A stretch of DNA of 64,000 nt from Sceloporus undulatus (GCF_019175285.1 NC_056527.1:71911937-71975936); one strand, 5' to 3'. Counted from the first letter of the stretch, positions 31,616 to 44,128 are shown. Made by a program: numbers and translations. The notes: generated by a model from the letters alone, not told the origin.

Positions 31616-34185
31616 TAATAATATTGTTAATAATATTAGAGAGAAAAGAATGCCCCCAATGTGGGAAGAAGCTAACATAACTTTGATATTAAAGGAGGGG
31701 GATAATAAAGAAGATCCAAATAATTACAGACCAATTTCCCTATTGAATGAAGATTATAAATTGTTCGCAAGTATATTATCAAATAGATTAAAAACAATAC
31801 TCACAAACAGAATTTCAGAAGAACAATGTGGATTTGTCCCAAACAGGCAGTTGAAAGAAAACATAAGACAAATAGTTAATACAATTGAATTCTTTGAGGT
31901 CCATAATGGAAAAAAAATTGCTTTAATCTTGTTAGACTTAGAAAAAGCCTTTGATAACTTAGGCTGGACCTTTATGAAAACTATATTACAACAAATAGGA
32001 ATTGGAGTAGAATTTTTGAAATTGATAAATTCAATATATGAAAAACAAACAGCTAAAATAATAGTTAATGGAAGCAGAACAAAATGAATAGAAATAAAGA
32101 AGGGGACAAGACAGACGGGTGTCCCTTGTCACCAATGTTATTTGTGATGACTTTGGATATTTCTTTAAGGAAAATAAAAGAGACAACAGAAGTAAGAGGA
32201 ATTAAGATCAAAGGGGGCCAATATAAAGCGAGGGCATTTGCAGATATTGCAATAACCCTTTGAATAGCATTCCCAAATTGATGAAAGATTTAAAAGATTT
32301 TGAAAAGATAACTGGATTGAAAGTAAATGTAGAAAAAAACAAATGTAATTATTACAAATATGACACAAAAGAAAGAAATGGAGATTAAAGACATGATGGG
32401 GTTTAATGTAACAAAAAAAGCAAAATATTTAGGTATAGTAATAACAAATAAAAATTCTGACTTAATTCAAAATAATTATGAGAAAAAATTGGATGAAATA
32501 AAAAAAGATATGAGGAAATGGAAGGATTTAAGGTTATCTTTATTGGGTCGGATTTCAGTAATTAAAATGAATATAATCCCAAAACGACTTTTGTTCTAAG
32601 CAATCCATTAGAAATGACAAGATTTGTAAGGACTGGCAAAAACAACTTTCTTGAATACATATGGGCTGGGGGGGAAAACAAGAATTAAACAGAGGTACAT
32701 GCAAGATGCAGTTGAAAGAGGAGGGTTTGTAGTACCGAATATAAGATTATATTCTGAAGCAAGTGTAATGGTATGGTTAACTGACTGGATGGAATTGAAG
32801 GAAAAGAAATTACTGAAGTTAGAAGGACATGAGTTAAGATTTGGTTTTCATGCGTATCTGTATTATGGAAAAGTGAAAGTAAATCAAGATTTTAAAAATC
32901 ATATTAGAGTGACATTGTAGAGAATCTGGGAAAAATATAAGATGGATTTGTCTTCAAACACTTTTGTGGTTATCCCCACACGAAGCCTTGTTCAACACTG
33001 ACCCTCAAAAGAAAGAGAAATGGTTAATATATGAAGAAATATTAAGGAAAGGGAAAAATTATTATGAAATCTTTAGAACAAATCAGAATTGAGGGTTATA
33101 AGTGTGAATGGTTTCTTTACTATCAAACAGAATCAAGATTTAAAAAGGATAAAAAGACACTGGGTATTGCAAAGAGTATGACAGAATCAGAGGAAATTAT
33201 GTTAAAGGAGAAACCTGCCGTCTTTATCGAGACTCTCTAAAAAAACTATTAGAATTCTCTTTAAAAGAGGATATAATAAAAGAAAATATGATAAAATGGG
33301 CAAGGGATCGTGCAAACCCTTGGACTTAGCTCAATGGGAAACATCATAGGAAAAGAGATTAAAATATACAGTAAACCAAGATATAAAAGAATATTATAAG
33401 ATCATATATAGATGGCATCTTTCTCCTGATAAACTGTGTAAGATGTATGATAAAGGACAAAATTTATGTTGGAAATGTAAGAAGGTAAAGGGAACTTTTT
33501 TTCATTTATGGTGGGAATGCAGTGAAGCCAAAAAATGGATTATAATATGTAATGGTATTAAAGAAATACTAGATATAGATTTAAAATTTATCCCAAAAAC
33601 ATTATTATTGAATATGATAGAAGAAAAAGAAGAAAAAACATGTGGTAAAATGATTTTTTACATGTTAACAGCGACCAAACTGATTTACGCTAGATATTGG
33701 AAAATAAAGAAGGAAATTCAAGTGGGACAATGGATAATCAAACTGTTAGAAATGATGGAAGTTGATATAATTTCAAAAAGATTATCAAAAAATGTAAAAG
33801 ATAGCCTAGAACCAGATGTTAAGGTAAATACTGACACTAAGAACTGGGGAAAACTTTATGAATTTATTGAAAGAAAATGGCTAAACATACAAAATAAAAT
33901 GTAAAAGATGTTAAAATAAGAAAGTTGCAATTGGGGAAAAGAAAAGAAATAATAGCAGTAAATAATTAAATAAATTAAAGCTTGAAAGGGGAAAAATGGG
34001 GACAACAAATTAAGAAATATTACCAATTTTTTATTTTATTTTAATACGATAAGCAAAAGAAATGAACTAATGAAACGGTAAAGGTTTTGACTGTAGGAAG
34101 TCGTGTCTGTTATATGTTGGAAAATTGAAATATGAATGTATGAATTTGTAAGAGTGCTAGATTTACATATGTCAACCGTCTAATT

Positions 34186-34295
34186 AAAAAGATTGTATGT
34201 ACAGCGCTGTGTACATTTACAGCACTTTATAAACAAATTATTATTATTATTATTATTATTATTGTTATTATTGTTATTATTATTATTATTTAAAA
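34186..34295 (+). repeat. L2/SINE 3' tail and (ATT)n
   Basis: GATTGTATGTACAGCGCTGTG, then TTTATAAACAAATTATTATT, the same tail as at 45495-45560, followed by an ATT microsatellite. Confidence 0.75.
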
Positions 34296-34523
34296 TTACC
34301 AGCTTGGTAGATGAAGGGAATGCTGTGGATATAATGTATCTTGATTTCAGTAAGCCTGTGACAAACAAGCTAGTGAAATGTGGGCTAGACAAAGTAACTG
34401 TTACATGGATTTGCAATGGGTTGACTGGCCAAACCCAAAGGGTGCTCAACAATGGCTCCTTTTCATCCTGGAGAGAAGTGACCAGTCGAGTGCCACAGGG
34501 TTCTTTCCTGGGCCCATCTGCAA
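34296..34523 (+). repeat. CR1 LINE RT fragment
   Basis: SLVDEGNAVDIMYLDFSKP, then CGLDKVTVTWICNGLTGQT and REVTSRVPQGS, the central CR1 RT. It faces a minus-strand copy of the same region starting at 34524, making an inverted pair. Confidence 0.8.
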
Positions 34524-34814
34524 ATAGCATGTCCCTATTATTTCATCTAAGTCATTGATAGAGATGTTGAATAACACTGGGTCAGTAGCACCCTGTTGCA
34601 CCCCACTGGTCACTTCTTTTCAGGATGAAGAAGAGCCATTGCTGAGTACCCTTTGGGTTCAGTCCATTAACCAATTGCAAATCTATTTAACAGTTGCATT
34701 GTATAGCCTACATTTTACTAACTTGTTTGCAAGAATGTCATGGGGGGCCTTGTCAAAGACCTTAAAGATATGCAATATTCACAGCATTCACTTCATCTAC
34801 CAAATTGGTATTTT

Positions 34815-34853
<39 letters not shown>

Positions 34854-35950
34854 TCAGATTAGTCTGGCATGACTTGTTTTTCAGAAACCCATGTTGACAT
34901 TTTGTGATCATGGCATTTCCTATTAAATGTTCACAGACTCTCTGTTTAATGATCTGGTCTATAATCTTTCATTTGCAAACTCCCAGAACAATCCCTACTT
35001 CCCTAGTGTGACATTCCTCCCACTGTTTACCTATTGTGTGTGTGAAGTGACTTCCTCCCCAGAAACTTCCTCCACGTGTTCCCCAACCAGGAGAGTCCAT
35101 TCTGTTCTGTCCAGGAAAATTTCTTGCTGCTTAATATGCAGAAGTCTAAATGCCGGGCCTCCAGCTGCTGGGCCTTCTCTTCCAACAGGGCTACCAACTT
35201 GCACTTTGTGCAGGTGAAGTTCCCCACATCCCTAGGCAAAAAAACAAACATCCCACAAGTGTTGCAGGTGACTGCAGCAGCTCCCTCAGAGGTCTTAATG
35301 AGGAACTGAAATAGGACTGTGAACTTCCCCCTCAAAAACTGACTATTAAACATCCAGGAAAAAGACTGCTATTGGCCTGGCTTCTTCCACGAACTCTGCC
35401 ACTGAGCTCAAGAGACTGGGTCTATTGCTATATAGAGGGGCCCTGGCTGCTAGCTCCTTCCTGAGGCAAGTCTCTGACTCCCTTGCTCTGAGCACAACCC
35501 CTTCACAAGCCCCTTAAAGAAATAAAAACAGTTAAAAGTAAAGGCGAAGGCCTGAAACAAAGCACCCTCTTTGCTTCCCTTTAGTGAGAAAATTCACATG
35601 CCGTCTGGCAGGAGTTATAAAGGATAGGCTGCTAGCCCATCCTCAGCGACTCACAGAACCCACACCTCCTCAGGAAAATACACTTATCAAGGTTTGGGGG
35701 GGGACTCACCTAATCAAAATGGCTGTCAAGACACACACACACCCTCTCTTCTCCTTGGAAAGGATTGAGCCTCTAGGAGTTATAAAGGCTAGTCCCTCTC
35801 CAGTGACTCACAGAAGCCCCACCTCCTCAGGAAAACACCCTCACCACTTCACCAAGGTTTTTTTGGGGGAAAACCTCACCCACTCAAAATGGTTGCCAAG
35901 ACGTCTATCTCCCGCTTCTCCCGGGCAAGGACTGCATATTAGGTGATGCA
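34524..35950 (-). repeat. CR1 LINE, internally deleted
   Basis: Minus strand, from 35950 downward: two 5' UTR units with CAAAATGG(C/T)TG(T/C)CAAGAC and a TTATAACTCC box, then ORF1 start (35353-35030: CNTCGMFVFLP, CTKCKLVALLEEKAQQLE). It jumps near 34975 straight into RT text (EKIIDQIIKQRVCEHL-like), missing the end of ORF1, the endonuclease and the RT start. A GA microsatellite lies at 34815-34850. Confidence 0.8.
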
Positions 35951-36135
35951 TTCCAGGGTGTGTACAATTTACAGTCAAGTAAATGGTGTGGGCAAATCAC
36001 ACTGTTTCAGCCTCAGAGGATAGTAATTGCAAACCCTCTTTGAAGAAACTTTCCAAGAAAACCCCATAAGGTCACCATGAGGTTGCTATAAGTCAGAAAT
36101 GACATGAAGACACACAAGAACAACAAAAGGTCTGC
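35950..36135 (+). repeat. tRNA-derived SINE body and tail
   Basis: TTTCAGCCTCAGAGGATAG, GCAAACCCTCTTTGAAGAAA and GCTATAAGTCAGAAATGACA match the 1019 family. The head is missing or diverged. Confidence 0.7.
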
Positions 36136-36289
36136 AATTCTTTCACAGGTAATATATGGGATTGGGTGGGGAGTAATGCCAGATCCCACTTCATGTCCCT
36201 GTGAGACTCTGGAAATACTCTGGCCAAAGATCCACAACAAACTTCAGTTGAAACAGAAAATTTATTGATAGAACTGGAACAAAGTATTC

Positions 36290-36299
36290 NNNNNNNNNN
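36290..36299. other. Assembly gap (10 N)
   Basis: Ten N bases. True gap size is unknown. Confidence 1.
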
Positions 36300-36624
36300 T
36301 TGCCACGTCTTTGCCAAAACTGAAGACCCAGAATGGAATCAGAACCTTAAGATTCCCTCCAGCCCCTCCCAATGAGTTGGTTCCCAGCACCTTTCCCTTT
36401 GATGTAAACCCCTTTCTTTGATCTGTAAAAGTAAGGAGGGAGGGTTTGACCATTTGGTTCCTGGCTTTCCTATGGCGCCGAGATCTAAGGCTGTATACCG
36501 GATTGGGCTCAGATTCTCAATAGCCCCTCATAAATTACCTGCTGCCCTGTCCTACGTGACCATCCGGCTCATTCCCCATGGAACCTTTTCCCCCCTCGTT
36601 CCAATGTTGCTGCCTGTTTGGTGA

Positions 36625-36718
36625 TGTATCTATCTATCTATCTATTCATCGGTCTATTCTTCTATCCATCTATCTGTCTGCTTGTCTGACTGCCTGTCGG
36701 TTTATCTATCCATCTCTC

Positions 36719-36768
<50 letters not shown>

Positions 36769-36885
36769 GCAGAAGACACCCTATTTACCCATCTATCTAT
36801 CCATTTATCTATCCCTCCCTTTAACCATCTATCTATCCATCTATTTAACCATCTATCTACCCATCTATCTATCTGGCAGAAGACC
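36625..36885. repeat. (TATC)n microsatellite
   Basis: About 260 bp of CTAT/TATC repeats with interruptions. A shared piece (AGAAGACACCC/AGAAGACCCCC) occurs in the middle and at the end. Predicted YLSI-repeat peptides are artefacts. Confidence 0.95.
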
Positions 36886-36889
36886 CCCT

Positions 36890-37360
36890 GAACACCTAAC
36901 TGAAGGTGGATTCTGACAGTCCCAACTCACACATGAGGAAGTAGCTGTGGCAACACCAGACCTCTCTAGAGCACACTGTTGCCAGCTCTGGAGCCCCCTT
37001 ACCAAGACAAGGAGGAAAGGGTGGAGGAGAAGCCCTTCCTCAAGTGGTGCACCTGAGCCAGGCTCTCCTGCCCATGCACTCTCTGGCTGCCTGGCTCACT
37101 TATTTGAGGCAGCAATAGTGGCAGCAGAGGGCCCAGCGATGGAGGAGGTGTATGCAGCAGCACTACTGCTCCATCTTTCCCTTCCCATCACCTGGCCACC
37201 CCACCTCCCTGCAAGGCTGCCTCCCAGCCCAGGCAGGGCACAAATAGGCCCCTCTGTTGCTCCATCCAGCTCCAGCAGACTGAACCAGCCTAGTGCCCTA
37301 CTTTCTCTCTCAACACTTCATCTCCTTGCCTGTCTCAATTAGTGAATGGAATAACTGTGA
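36890..37360. other. GC-rich unclassified DNA
   Basis: A 131-codon ORF (36947-37342) has no conserved motif. No splice or promoter evidence. Confidence 0.35.
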
Positions 37361-37364
37361 TTTA

Positions 37365-37990
37365 CAGATATCAGTGAAAACTGTTACTGTGATTTTAAAA
37401 TATCTGTGATTCAAAACTGTGATTTTCTGTGATTTCCGTGATTTTCTGTGATTTCTGTGATCTGTACACTAGAGTGATACTGCTGCTACTGATCCAGAAT
37501 CACAGAATTGTTTGTAGTAGTTACTCTGTCTTGTGACTGGAAGGTGGAAGCACCTTACCTACAAAGGACTGAATCAGTGATTTTCTGTTATTTCAGTGCT
37601 TCCTGAGTGATCTGTGAAAAAGTAGCAGCCAGTTCTGTGAAAATCACAGTTTGGAGCTCAGTAACAGAATGAATCACAGTCACAGAAAAAAGTAGCAGTT
37701 CACAGTTTGGAGCTCAGTAGCAGAATGAATCACAGTCACAGAAAAAGTAGCAGTTCACAGTTTGGAGCTCAGTAGCAGAATGAAATCACAGTCACAGAAA
37801 AAGTAGCAGTTCACAGTTTGGAGCTCAGTAGCAGAATGAATCACAGTCACAGAAAAAGTAGCAGTTCTGCGAATATCACAGTTTGGAGCTCAGTAACAGA
37901 ATGAATCACAGTCACTGAAAATCACAGTTTAGTCTTCAAGCCAGTCACAGTTCCAAACTGTGACTAGTGAATATCTGTGAAAAAGTAACA
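37365..37990. repeat. 55-bp minisatellite with flanking CTGTGATTT repeats
   Basis: 37365-37460 repeats CTGTGATTTT-like words. From 37620 a unit with CACAGTTTGGAGCTCAGTAG and AATGAATCACAGTCACAGAA occurs five times at about 55-bp spacing, ending near 37930. Confidence 0.9.
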
Positions 37991-38564
37991 GTTCTGTGAT
38001 TCTATTCCATTCTCTAGTCTCAGTGGCTCCCCTTTGCTCATAGTGGCAAGCCATGCTTCTGCCTCCCTATCATTCTTACTTCTATCCCTTCCTTTCCAGG
38101 TGCAGCTGCAGCAGGAAAGGCAGCTGTGAATGGCAAAGAGCCCATGGGGAAGGTCTGGCAAGAAAGGGGGCTCGATGAAAGTTGACCCTTCTCAAAATGG
38201 AGTACATTTTGCAATTCTCCCTGCATCCCTGGACAAAACGTTAAAATGTAGGAGTTGTCCAGGAAAAGGAGGCTGTCTGGTCACGCTGGTGCTGCTATTA
38301 GACAGATTTCTAATTGACTGAATAATCAAACAGTGTTAACTAATGGTTGCTCCTCATATTGGAGAGTAAAAAGGCGTGCCTTTTTATCCTTGGTAGTAAA
38401 TAACACCTTTGAGTCTATATGGAAAGAATTCAAAGGATACACTGAGAAATTCTCTGAATATCAGTTGCTGAGAACACAAGCAGAAGAATGTGTCACTCTT
38501 CATATTGTTCTTGATATCAAGGTTATCAGCCTGCTCAAGTCTTAAGATCTTCAGGTGAGGGTTT

Positions 38565-38845
38565 TTCTCTTGGTCCCACTTTTATCATGTTGAGGAGGGA
38601 GCAAGCTTGTTTTCTGATGCTCCAGAGACTAGAACACGGAACAATGGATGCAAGCTCCAGGAAAAGAGATTCCACCTCAACATTAGGAGGAACTTCCTGA
38701 CAGTCAGGGTTGTTCGACAGTGGAACAAACTCCCTCAGAGTGTAGTGGAATCTCCTTCCTTAGAGGTCTTCAAACAGAGGCTGGATGGCCATATGTCGGG
38801 GATGCTTTGATTGTGATTTCCTGCATGGCAGGGGGTTGGACATGT
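38565..38845 (+). repeat. CR1 LINE 3' end, truncated tail
   Basis: AGGAAAAGAGATTCCACCTC, then CAAACAGAGGCTGGATGGCC and TGCATGGCAGGGGGTTGG. It stops before the usual octamer tail. Confidence 0.85.
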
Positions 38846-38959
38846 AGGTAGATGCTCCCAGAGTTTGGAAATCCATCCTGTGGTAGGCTAGGTTGCAACA
38901 CACCTCTCCTTTTGGCAGCAGGTAAAGAACATTTTATTTAAATAGCCTTCTGATTAATA

Positions 38960-39915
38960 ACTGCATTAGCAAATGTATTCTCAGAGCCATTGGGAATAAT
39001 TGTTGAGAATTCCTGGAGACCAGGAGTAGTCCCAGGAGACTGGAGGGGGGCAAACATTGTCCTCATCTTTAAAAAAAAGGGGGGGGGGGAGAGCTTCCCA
39101 ACAATTCTCATCCAGTTAGTCTGACATCAATACCAGGAAAGTTTCTAGTGCAGATCATTAAACAAAGACTCTGTGAACATTTAGAAAGCATATCCATATC
39201 ACAAAAAGTCAACATGGGTTTCTCAAAAATATGTCATGCCAGACTAATCTGATCTCCTTTTTAAATATAATTACCATCTTGGTAGACAAAGGGAATGCTA
39301 TGCATTTGGCATATCTCATTTCAGTAATGCCTTTGACATGGTTCCCCATGACATTTTTGCAAACAAGCTTGTAAAATGTGGGCTAGACAAAGCATGTGTT
39401 ACATGGATTTGTAATTGGTTGACCAGCTGAGCCCAAAGGGTACTCAGCAATGGCTGCTTTTCATCCTAGAAAGAAGTGACCAGAGGCGTGCCTCTGTAAA
39501 TTACAAGATGAGTCAACATTGTGATGTTGTCTTGTACTTTATAGGAACCACAGTGGTCTGTCTGGGCCCACTGCTATTCAACATCTTTATCAATTATTTG
39601 GATGAAGGAATAAAGGGAATGCTTATCAAATTTACAAATGACACCAAATTAGGAGGAGTAGCTAATACCTCAGACAACAGGAGCAAGAAGACCTGAATAG
39701 ATTAGAATGCTGGGCCAAAGCTAACAAAATAAATTTCAACACAGAGAAATATAAGACACTTATAAGACACTTAGGGAAGAAAAATGAAATGAATAGATGC
39801 AGGATGGACAACACCTAAAAGGGGTCTAGGAGTCCTAGTAAACCACAGGTCAACAGTGTGGTGTGGCAGGTAAAAGGGCCAATGCAATTTAGGCTGCATC
39901 GATAGCAGTATTTTT
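38960..39915 (+). repeat. CR1 LINE RT region
   Basis: Decayed RT: linker and fingers (39110-39260), ILVDKGNA (39280), palm text from CLGPLLFNIFINYLDEG (39565) to FTNDTKLGGVANT, then CWAKANKINFNTEKY and a remnant of the LGSKNEMNRC block. Multiple interruptions. Confidence 0.85.
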
Positions 39916-40648
39916 GTTTTAACCTATTAAAACACCTTGGGTTCCATGTTATTTTCTAAAGGCATGATTAAAATTAAGTAGATCCAGGAATCAATTGTTA
40001 AGTATCTTTAAGTAAAACTTAAGTAAATCAATTAATATATCTTTATTTATTGATGATATCTGTATTGGACTAGCTCATTGGACTAGCAGTAACGTAAAAA
40101 TAAAAAAATTTAAAGCATGAAATATAAAAACACAAAATAATAAGAAGAAACAGTCCACTTCAACTGTAAACAGGGACCTCTCAAACTTATCAGGGGTGCA
40201 AGGTAGATTGTAGGCCATCACACCTTGGGAGGCTTTGTGCAGCTGTCTTCTTCCAGCATCATTGAGGCATGTTCTTCCAAGGCATCTTTGTGTGTATGTG
40301 CATGTGCACATGTGTACACATGTACTAGACACACAGAATTGAAATAGCATGTCTCACTTTGTTCTGCCTCGTGAGGCATTTTCCTCTTTGGGAGGCAGTC
40401 TGTATTTAGTTCCCTTCCATCCTGCCTGCCTGCCGTTGGTTATGGATATAGAATTTATTGTTGATGTATGCTCATAGTCTTGTAATTTAGAGTCTTGCTA
40501 TCCATGGGCTTGCCAATTGCAGATTTAAGCATCTGTGGATGGCAACCCATGTTGTTCCCAATTGCTGTGTGTGCACACTGCCATGCAGCCATTAGGGACA
40601 TTGGAACTTGAGAATGAGTAAAGTGAGGAAGAAACACAATCTCCAAAT

Positions 40649-41646
40649 TGTTACCAAGTTTGGTTTTATATAAATTTTGGGTGCCAAGCGATCAAAAATC
40701 ATGACCCTTGACTGACCCCATCGCAAGCCGCCATTATCCCAAAGGCGAGCTGACCACGTAGCCAGCAAGCTTGCTAGGCTTGGCCACAGGAAAAAAAGTA
40801 CATTTTAAAACCTTAAGCAAGCAGTTCTGGGAGTTGCCCTACAAGTTTTGCAATCTACCCAAAGAAGAGAGGACAATAGAGGTAGCCTCCTTCTCAATGA
40901 GCGAGTGATTGTCTTAACAGCTCTGTCATCTAGATATTTGTCTTCCCCTGAAAAGTGCCAGACCTTGTCTTTGTGTATCCATTGTGTAAGTTTCAGCTTA
41001 AACAAAGATGGAGTCATCAAGCCTTTGTTCGCCAGGCTGCCATAGCCTGAGGTTATGTTCAGGGGTATAAAAGGACCCCTCTTCCAACCCTCCAGTGGGC
41101 TTGTAGATTCAGTTCCGAGCCTGAGTTCCTAGCTTGTAGAGCAACCTGCTCCAAGCTTGCGTTCCCTGAGCATCTTGCTCTGCTGAAATCGCTTGAGCGA
41201 AGCCAAGCTCACTGTCACCAGGTCTCTTGTTAGCTTTGCCCGCCAGAACTCAGCTCCTAGCCACCACGGCTGCTACTTTCTTTCCCCATTCTCATGGCCG
41301 TGTCTCACCATTCACCATCCCTCACATCCGTCACTTTGGAGAAGACTCCTAAGGTAAATATCACAACGGTGCCTCTATCCTTTCTCCTTTACTCCCGAAC
41401 TCACACCTCCCTTCCTTTAGCATTGAATGTGTGTGTGAATATGTGATCCCCCTTGGTTGTGTGGCTTTAATAAATGTTAATTTTTTAATTGTAATGCAAT
41501 TGGCATTTGAGTCTCTGTTTCTTGGGGTTGGACTAGATGACCTCTGGTATACACATAGGGACCCAACCCCATTGCGTGCATTGTTAGGACATACCTCTTG
41601 TAATATTTGAGCTAATTAAATTCCCCTAATTCAATCCTTCCTAACA
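40649..41646 (+). mobile_element. Solo LTR, family A, copy 1
   Basis: 998 bp, TGTTACCAAG to TTCCTAACA, flanked by 4-bp direct repeats AAAT (40645-40648, 41647-41650). It has a TATAAAAG box at 41066 and AATAAA at 41469, so it reads plus. No internal region remains, and the retroviral or gypsy class is unassigned. Inserted in the Penelope coding text. Confidence 0.85.
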
Positions 41647-42091
41647 AAATGATCTACAGACTGCCCAAAAAAACTCAGCAAGTGCTGCACTCAGTGAAGG
41701 ACAAGCGAGACCCTCTCACAGCCACAGGAATTTACCGCATACCTTGCAGCTGTGGGCAGGTCTACATAGGTACTACTAAATGCAGCGTTCAAACATGAAT
41801 CAAAAAACATAAAAGGCACTGCAGACTGAGCCAGCCCAAAAAATTGGCAGTAGCAGAATATGTCATAAACCAATCTGGGCATAGAATGCTATTTGAAAAC
41901 ACCAAAATTCTGGACAATGCCAACAACTACCAGGTCAGAATGCACTGGGAGGCATTGAGATCCACAAACACCTGGAAAACTTCAACAGGAAAGAAGAAAT
42001 GCTGAAAGTAAATCAAGTTTGGCTACCAATCAGAAGAACACAAAAATAAAAACTCAGTACACTCAAATGAACACCACCCAGGGTCAGGGGG

Positions 42092-43717
42092 TGTGATGAT
42101 CCTTGGGGCCCAAGCAGCCAAACAGCCACCCTCTTCTTGTCCCTTAGCCCCAGCGGATCCCTTTAATTTCCCCTAGAGTCTCCTGGGTCTGTGTTCCCAC
42201 TCCCTGCTGAGCTAAATGATACCCCTTTAAATCCTCTAGTCAAGCTGCCACCACCCAGTGAATCGCCAATGAACTCCCCTTAACACACACTGGGACTTGC
42301 TAAGGACTTAAGTTCCTTCCCTTCCTAACCTAAGCAAGCACAACCAATCTAAGGCATGTGTATAGGAGTACAGAGACAGCAGATACTTTTAAAGAAAGGT
42401 ATTTATTCTAAGTAGACAGAATAGAGCAATGAGATATCATTCATGCAAGGCCTCCTTGCCCTGCAGGTACAGAATGCATAGTTACAAGATGTTCATTTCA
42501 GGCAAGCTGTTACCAAGTTTGGTTTTAATAAAATTTTGGGTACATACAGTCTATGCTATGACCCCTGACTGACCCCAGAAAGGACCCGCCATTAACCCAA
42601 AAGCGAGGAGACCACGTAGGCAACTCACCTTGCAGAGGCAGAGTTCCCAGAAAAAGATGGAATTGGAAATTTTCCATAGAAAGTTTGGGAGTCACCAAAC
42701 CAGAATCGCCACTGCTTACCCAAGTAAGACAATAGACTTGGCTTCACACCTGATGAGCCAGTGATCAGCTTAACGACTTAGTAATCAAGCCGGATGCCCC
42801 TCTGAATTGAGTCCAGACCTAAATGCATTGTGGAACACATTACTTGCTCTCAGTTTAACAAAGCCCAAGCAGTCAACACCTTTGTCTAGCAAATATTTCT
42901 AGCCTCCAGATACGTTTCGCCTTTAAGAACCCTGGGTTTTCAGACCCTCCTTGTGCTATCACCAGGTTGCAAGCTGGTCCACACCAGTTTGAACTACTCT
43001 TAGCTCCCGCGGCCCTCTTCCCCCACACTCCGCAGCCATGATACACTATCCATCCAAGCTTCATCAGACTTCCCGGAGAAGATTTCTAAGGTAGTATTCC
43101 CTAGTGGTGCCTCCCTTTCTCAAACCTATCTCCCAAACTCACCCCTCCCCTGCTGGAGCATTGAATGTGTGCGTGTGTGTATGCTCCCCTTTTGCTGTTG
43201 TCGGTACCCTATTCTGGCATGTGGTGGTGTTAGGGCCACCTCTCGGCTATATTTGAGCTAATTAAAATTCCTAACAAGATCCTTCCTAACAAAGCCAAAA
43301 GATAAACATAATAAAAGCCTAGACGCACTAGCTAACACATTTCATAACCTACTCACACAGAGATGGGATTTGCAGTCCTTGATGGGTTTTTGGATGCAAG
43401 GAGCTGGCTCACATTGCCTAGCTCAACTTGCATCCCTTAGGCCTGCCTTTTGTCACAGGCTTACCAGCTGGGCTTCCAAAACAATGACAAAGACAAAGAC
43501 AAAAAGACCACATGGCCTCAGGGCCTTTTAAAACCCTCTGATAGAACATTCTTGAAAACCCCGGTCCATCTCTACTGATTGGCCAGTTAGACCTTAGGTC
43601 AGATATGATGTAACTTCTTATTAGCATGTGATGTAAGCTCTCGTTAGCATGTACTTCCCCCCAGCTTAACCCTTTGTGGTTTGAGAGGAGTCCTCGACTG
43701 GTGGCCCAGTCATTACA
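42092..43717 (+). mobile_element. Solo LTR, family B, interrupted
   Basis: TGTGATGATCC to GTCATTACA with GGGG on both sides (42088-42091, 43718-43721). About 838 bp once the nested LTR is set aside. Inserted in the Penelope 3' region. Orientation inferred from the TG/CA ends only. Confidence 0.7.
42508..43291 (+). mobile_element. Solo LTR, family A, copy 2
   Basis: 784 bp, TGTTACCAAG to TTCCTAACA, with 4-bp flanks AAGC (42504-42507, 43292-43295). Shorter than copy 1 and clearly diverged from it. Nested in family B LTR, so it is the youngest layer here. Confidence 0.85.
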
Positions 43718-43985
43718 GGGGTTTTTTCCACAGACAACGGATTGCAAATTAAATAGACACACATATCCACCCACCCTGAGGCCTTGCCATTCAACACACA
43801 GATTAACATGTAGATCACTTCCTCCCAAGCAAGGGTCACACAAGTATATATATCCCACACACTTCCATGCCACCACCCTCCAAATATGCCAGCCACAGAT
43901 GCAGGCAAAATGTCAGGAATAAATCCTTCCAGAATGCAGCTATATCACCCAGAAAACCCATGGTAGAAACCTCTTTGCTTGCTGG

Positions 43986-44128
43986 TAAAGGAAGGGCAGT
44001 TGCATTACATTCTGCATAAGATGTACTTTATCCCTGTGTTTATCATGTTTAAGGTTGGCACTTGTATTTTAATTTAATCATAATTTATTCTATCAAATTA
44101 TAGCAATGACAACAGTAATGCAATTTAC
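43986..44128. other. Intron 1 start of SPMIP7-like gene
   Basis: AT-rich DNA between the exon 1 donor and the Penelope 3' end. No feature seen. Confidence 0.5.

Larger units (their letters stand above)
29390..34185 (+). repeat. L1 LINE ORF2 and 3' UTR with two insertions
   Basis: Order: endonuclease start (about 29395, LSWNVKGLNDKKK-like), C-terminal endonuclease (THSDHNPIS, 30030), linker (30796-31143, ending GKSPCPDGF), RT (31650-32087: NYRPISLLNEDYKLFASIL, LILLDLEKAFDN), decayed FAD(I) box near 32240, thumb (32360-32599), and a C-terminal zinc-knuckle-like block CWKCKKVKGTFFHLWWEC (33460). The 3' UTR runs to about 34185. A TIR element (30343-30718) and a SINE-like repeat (31164-31615) split it. 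Several frameshifts and loss of the second catalytic Asp show it is dead. No ORF1. Confidence 0.9.
40570..43985 (+). repeat. Penelope-like element 3' part, split by solo LTRs
   Basis: Host-element pieces: 40570-40648 (RT end text), 41651-42091 (GIY-YIG endonuclease: KDKRDPLTATGIYRIPCSCG, QVYIGTT, FENTKILDNANNYQVR) and 43718-43985 (3' non-coding with ATGCCAGCCACAGATGCAGG and AGAATGCAGCTATATC). The endonuclease frame has stops. Two solo LTRs lie directly in it and a third lies inside the second. Confidence 0.85.

Noticed and set aside
36578-36891. ORFs with YLSIYLSI repeats
   Set aside because: Product of the TATC microsatellite.
37620-37935. CRISPR-like array
   Set aside because: Units are contiguous with no unique spacers, and the genome is eukaryotic.
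41651-42091. Host GIY-YIG nuclease gene
   Set aside because: Neighbouring Penelope ends and stops in the frame show it is the endonuclease of a dead Penelope element.
43418-43876. 152-codon minus-strand ORF
   Set aside because: It spans the junction of a solo LTR and Penelope 3' DNA; no known domain.
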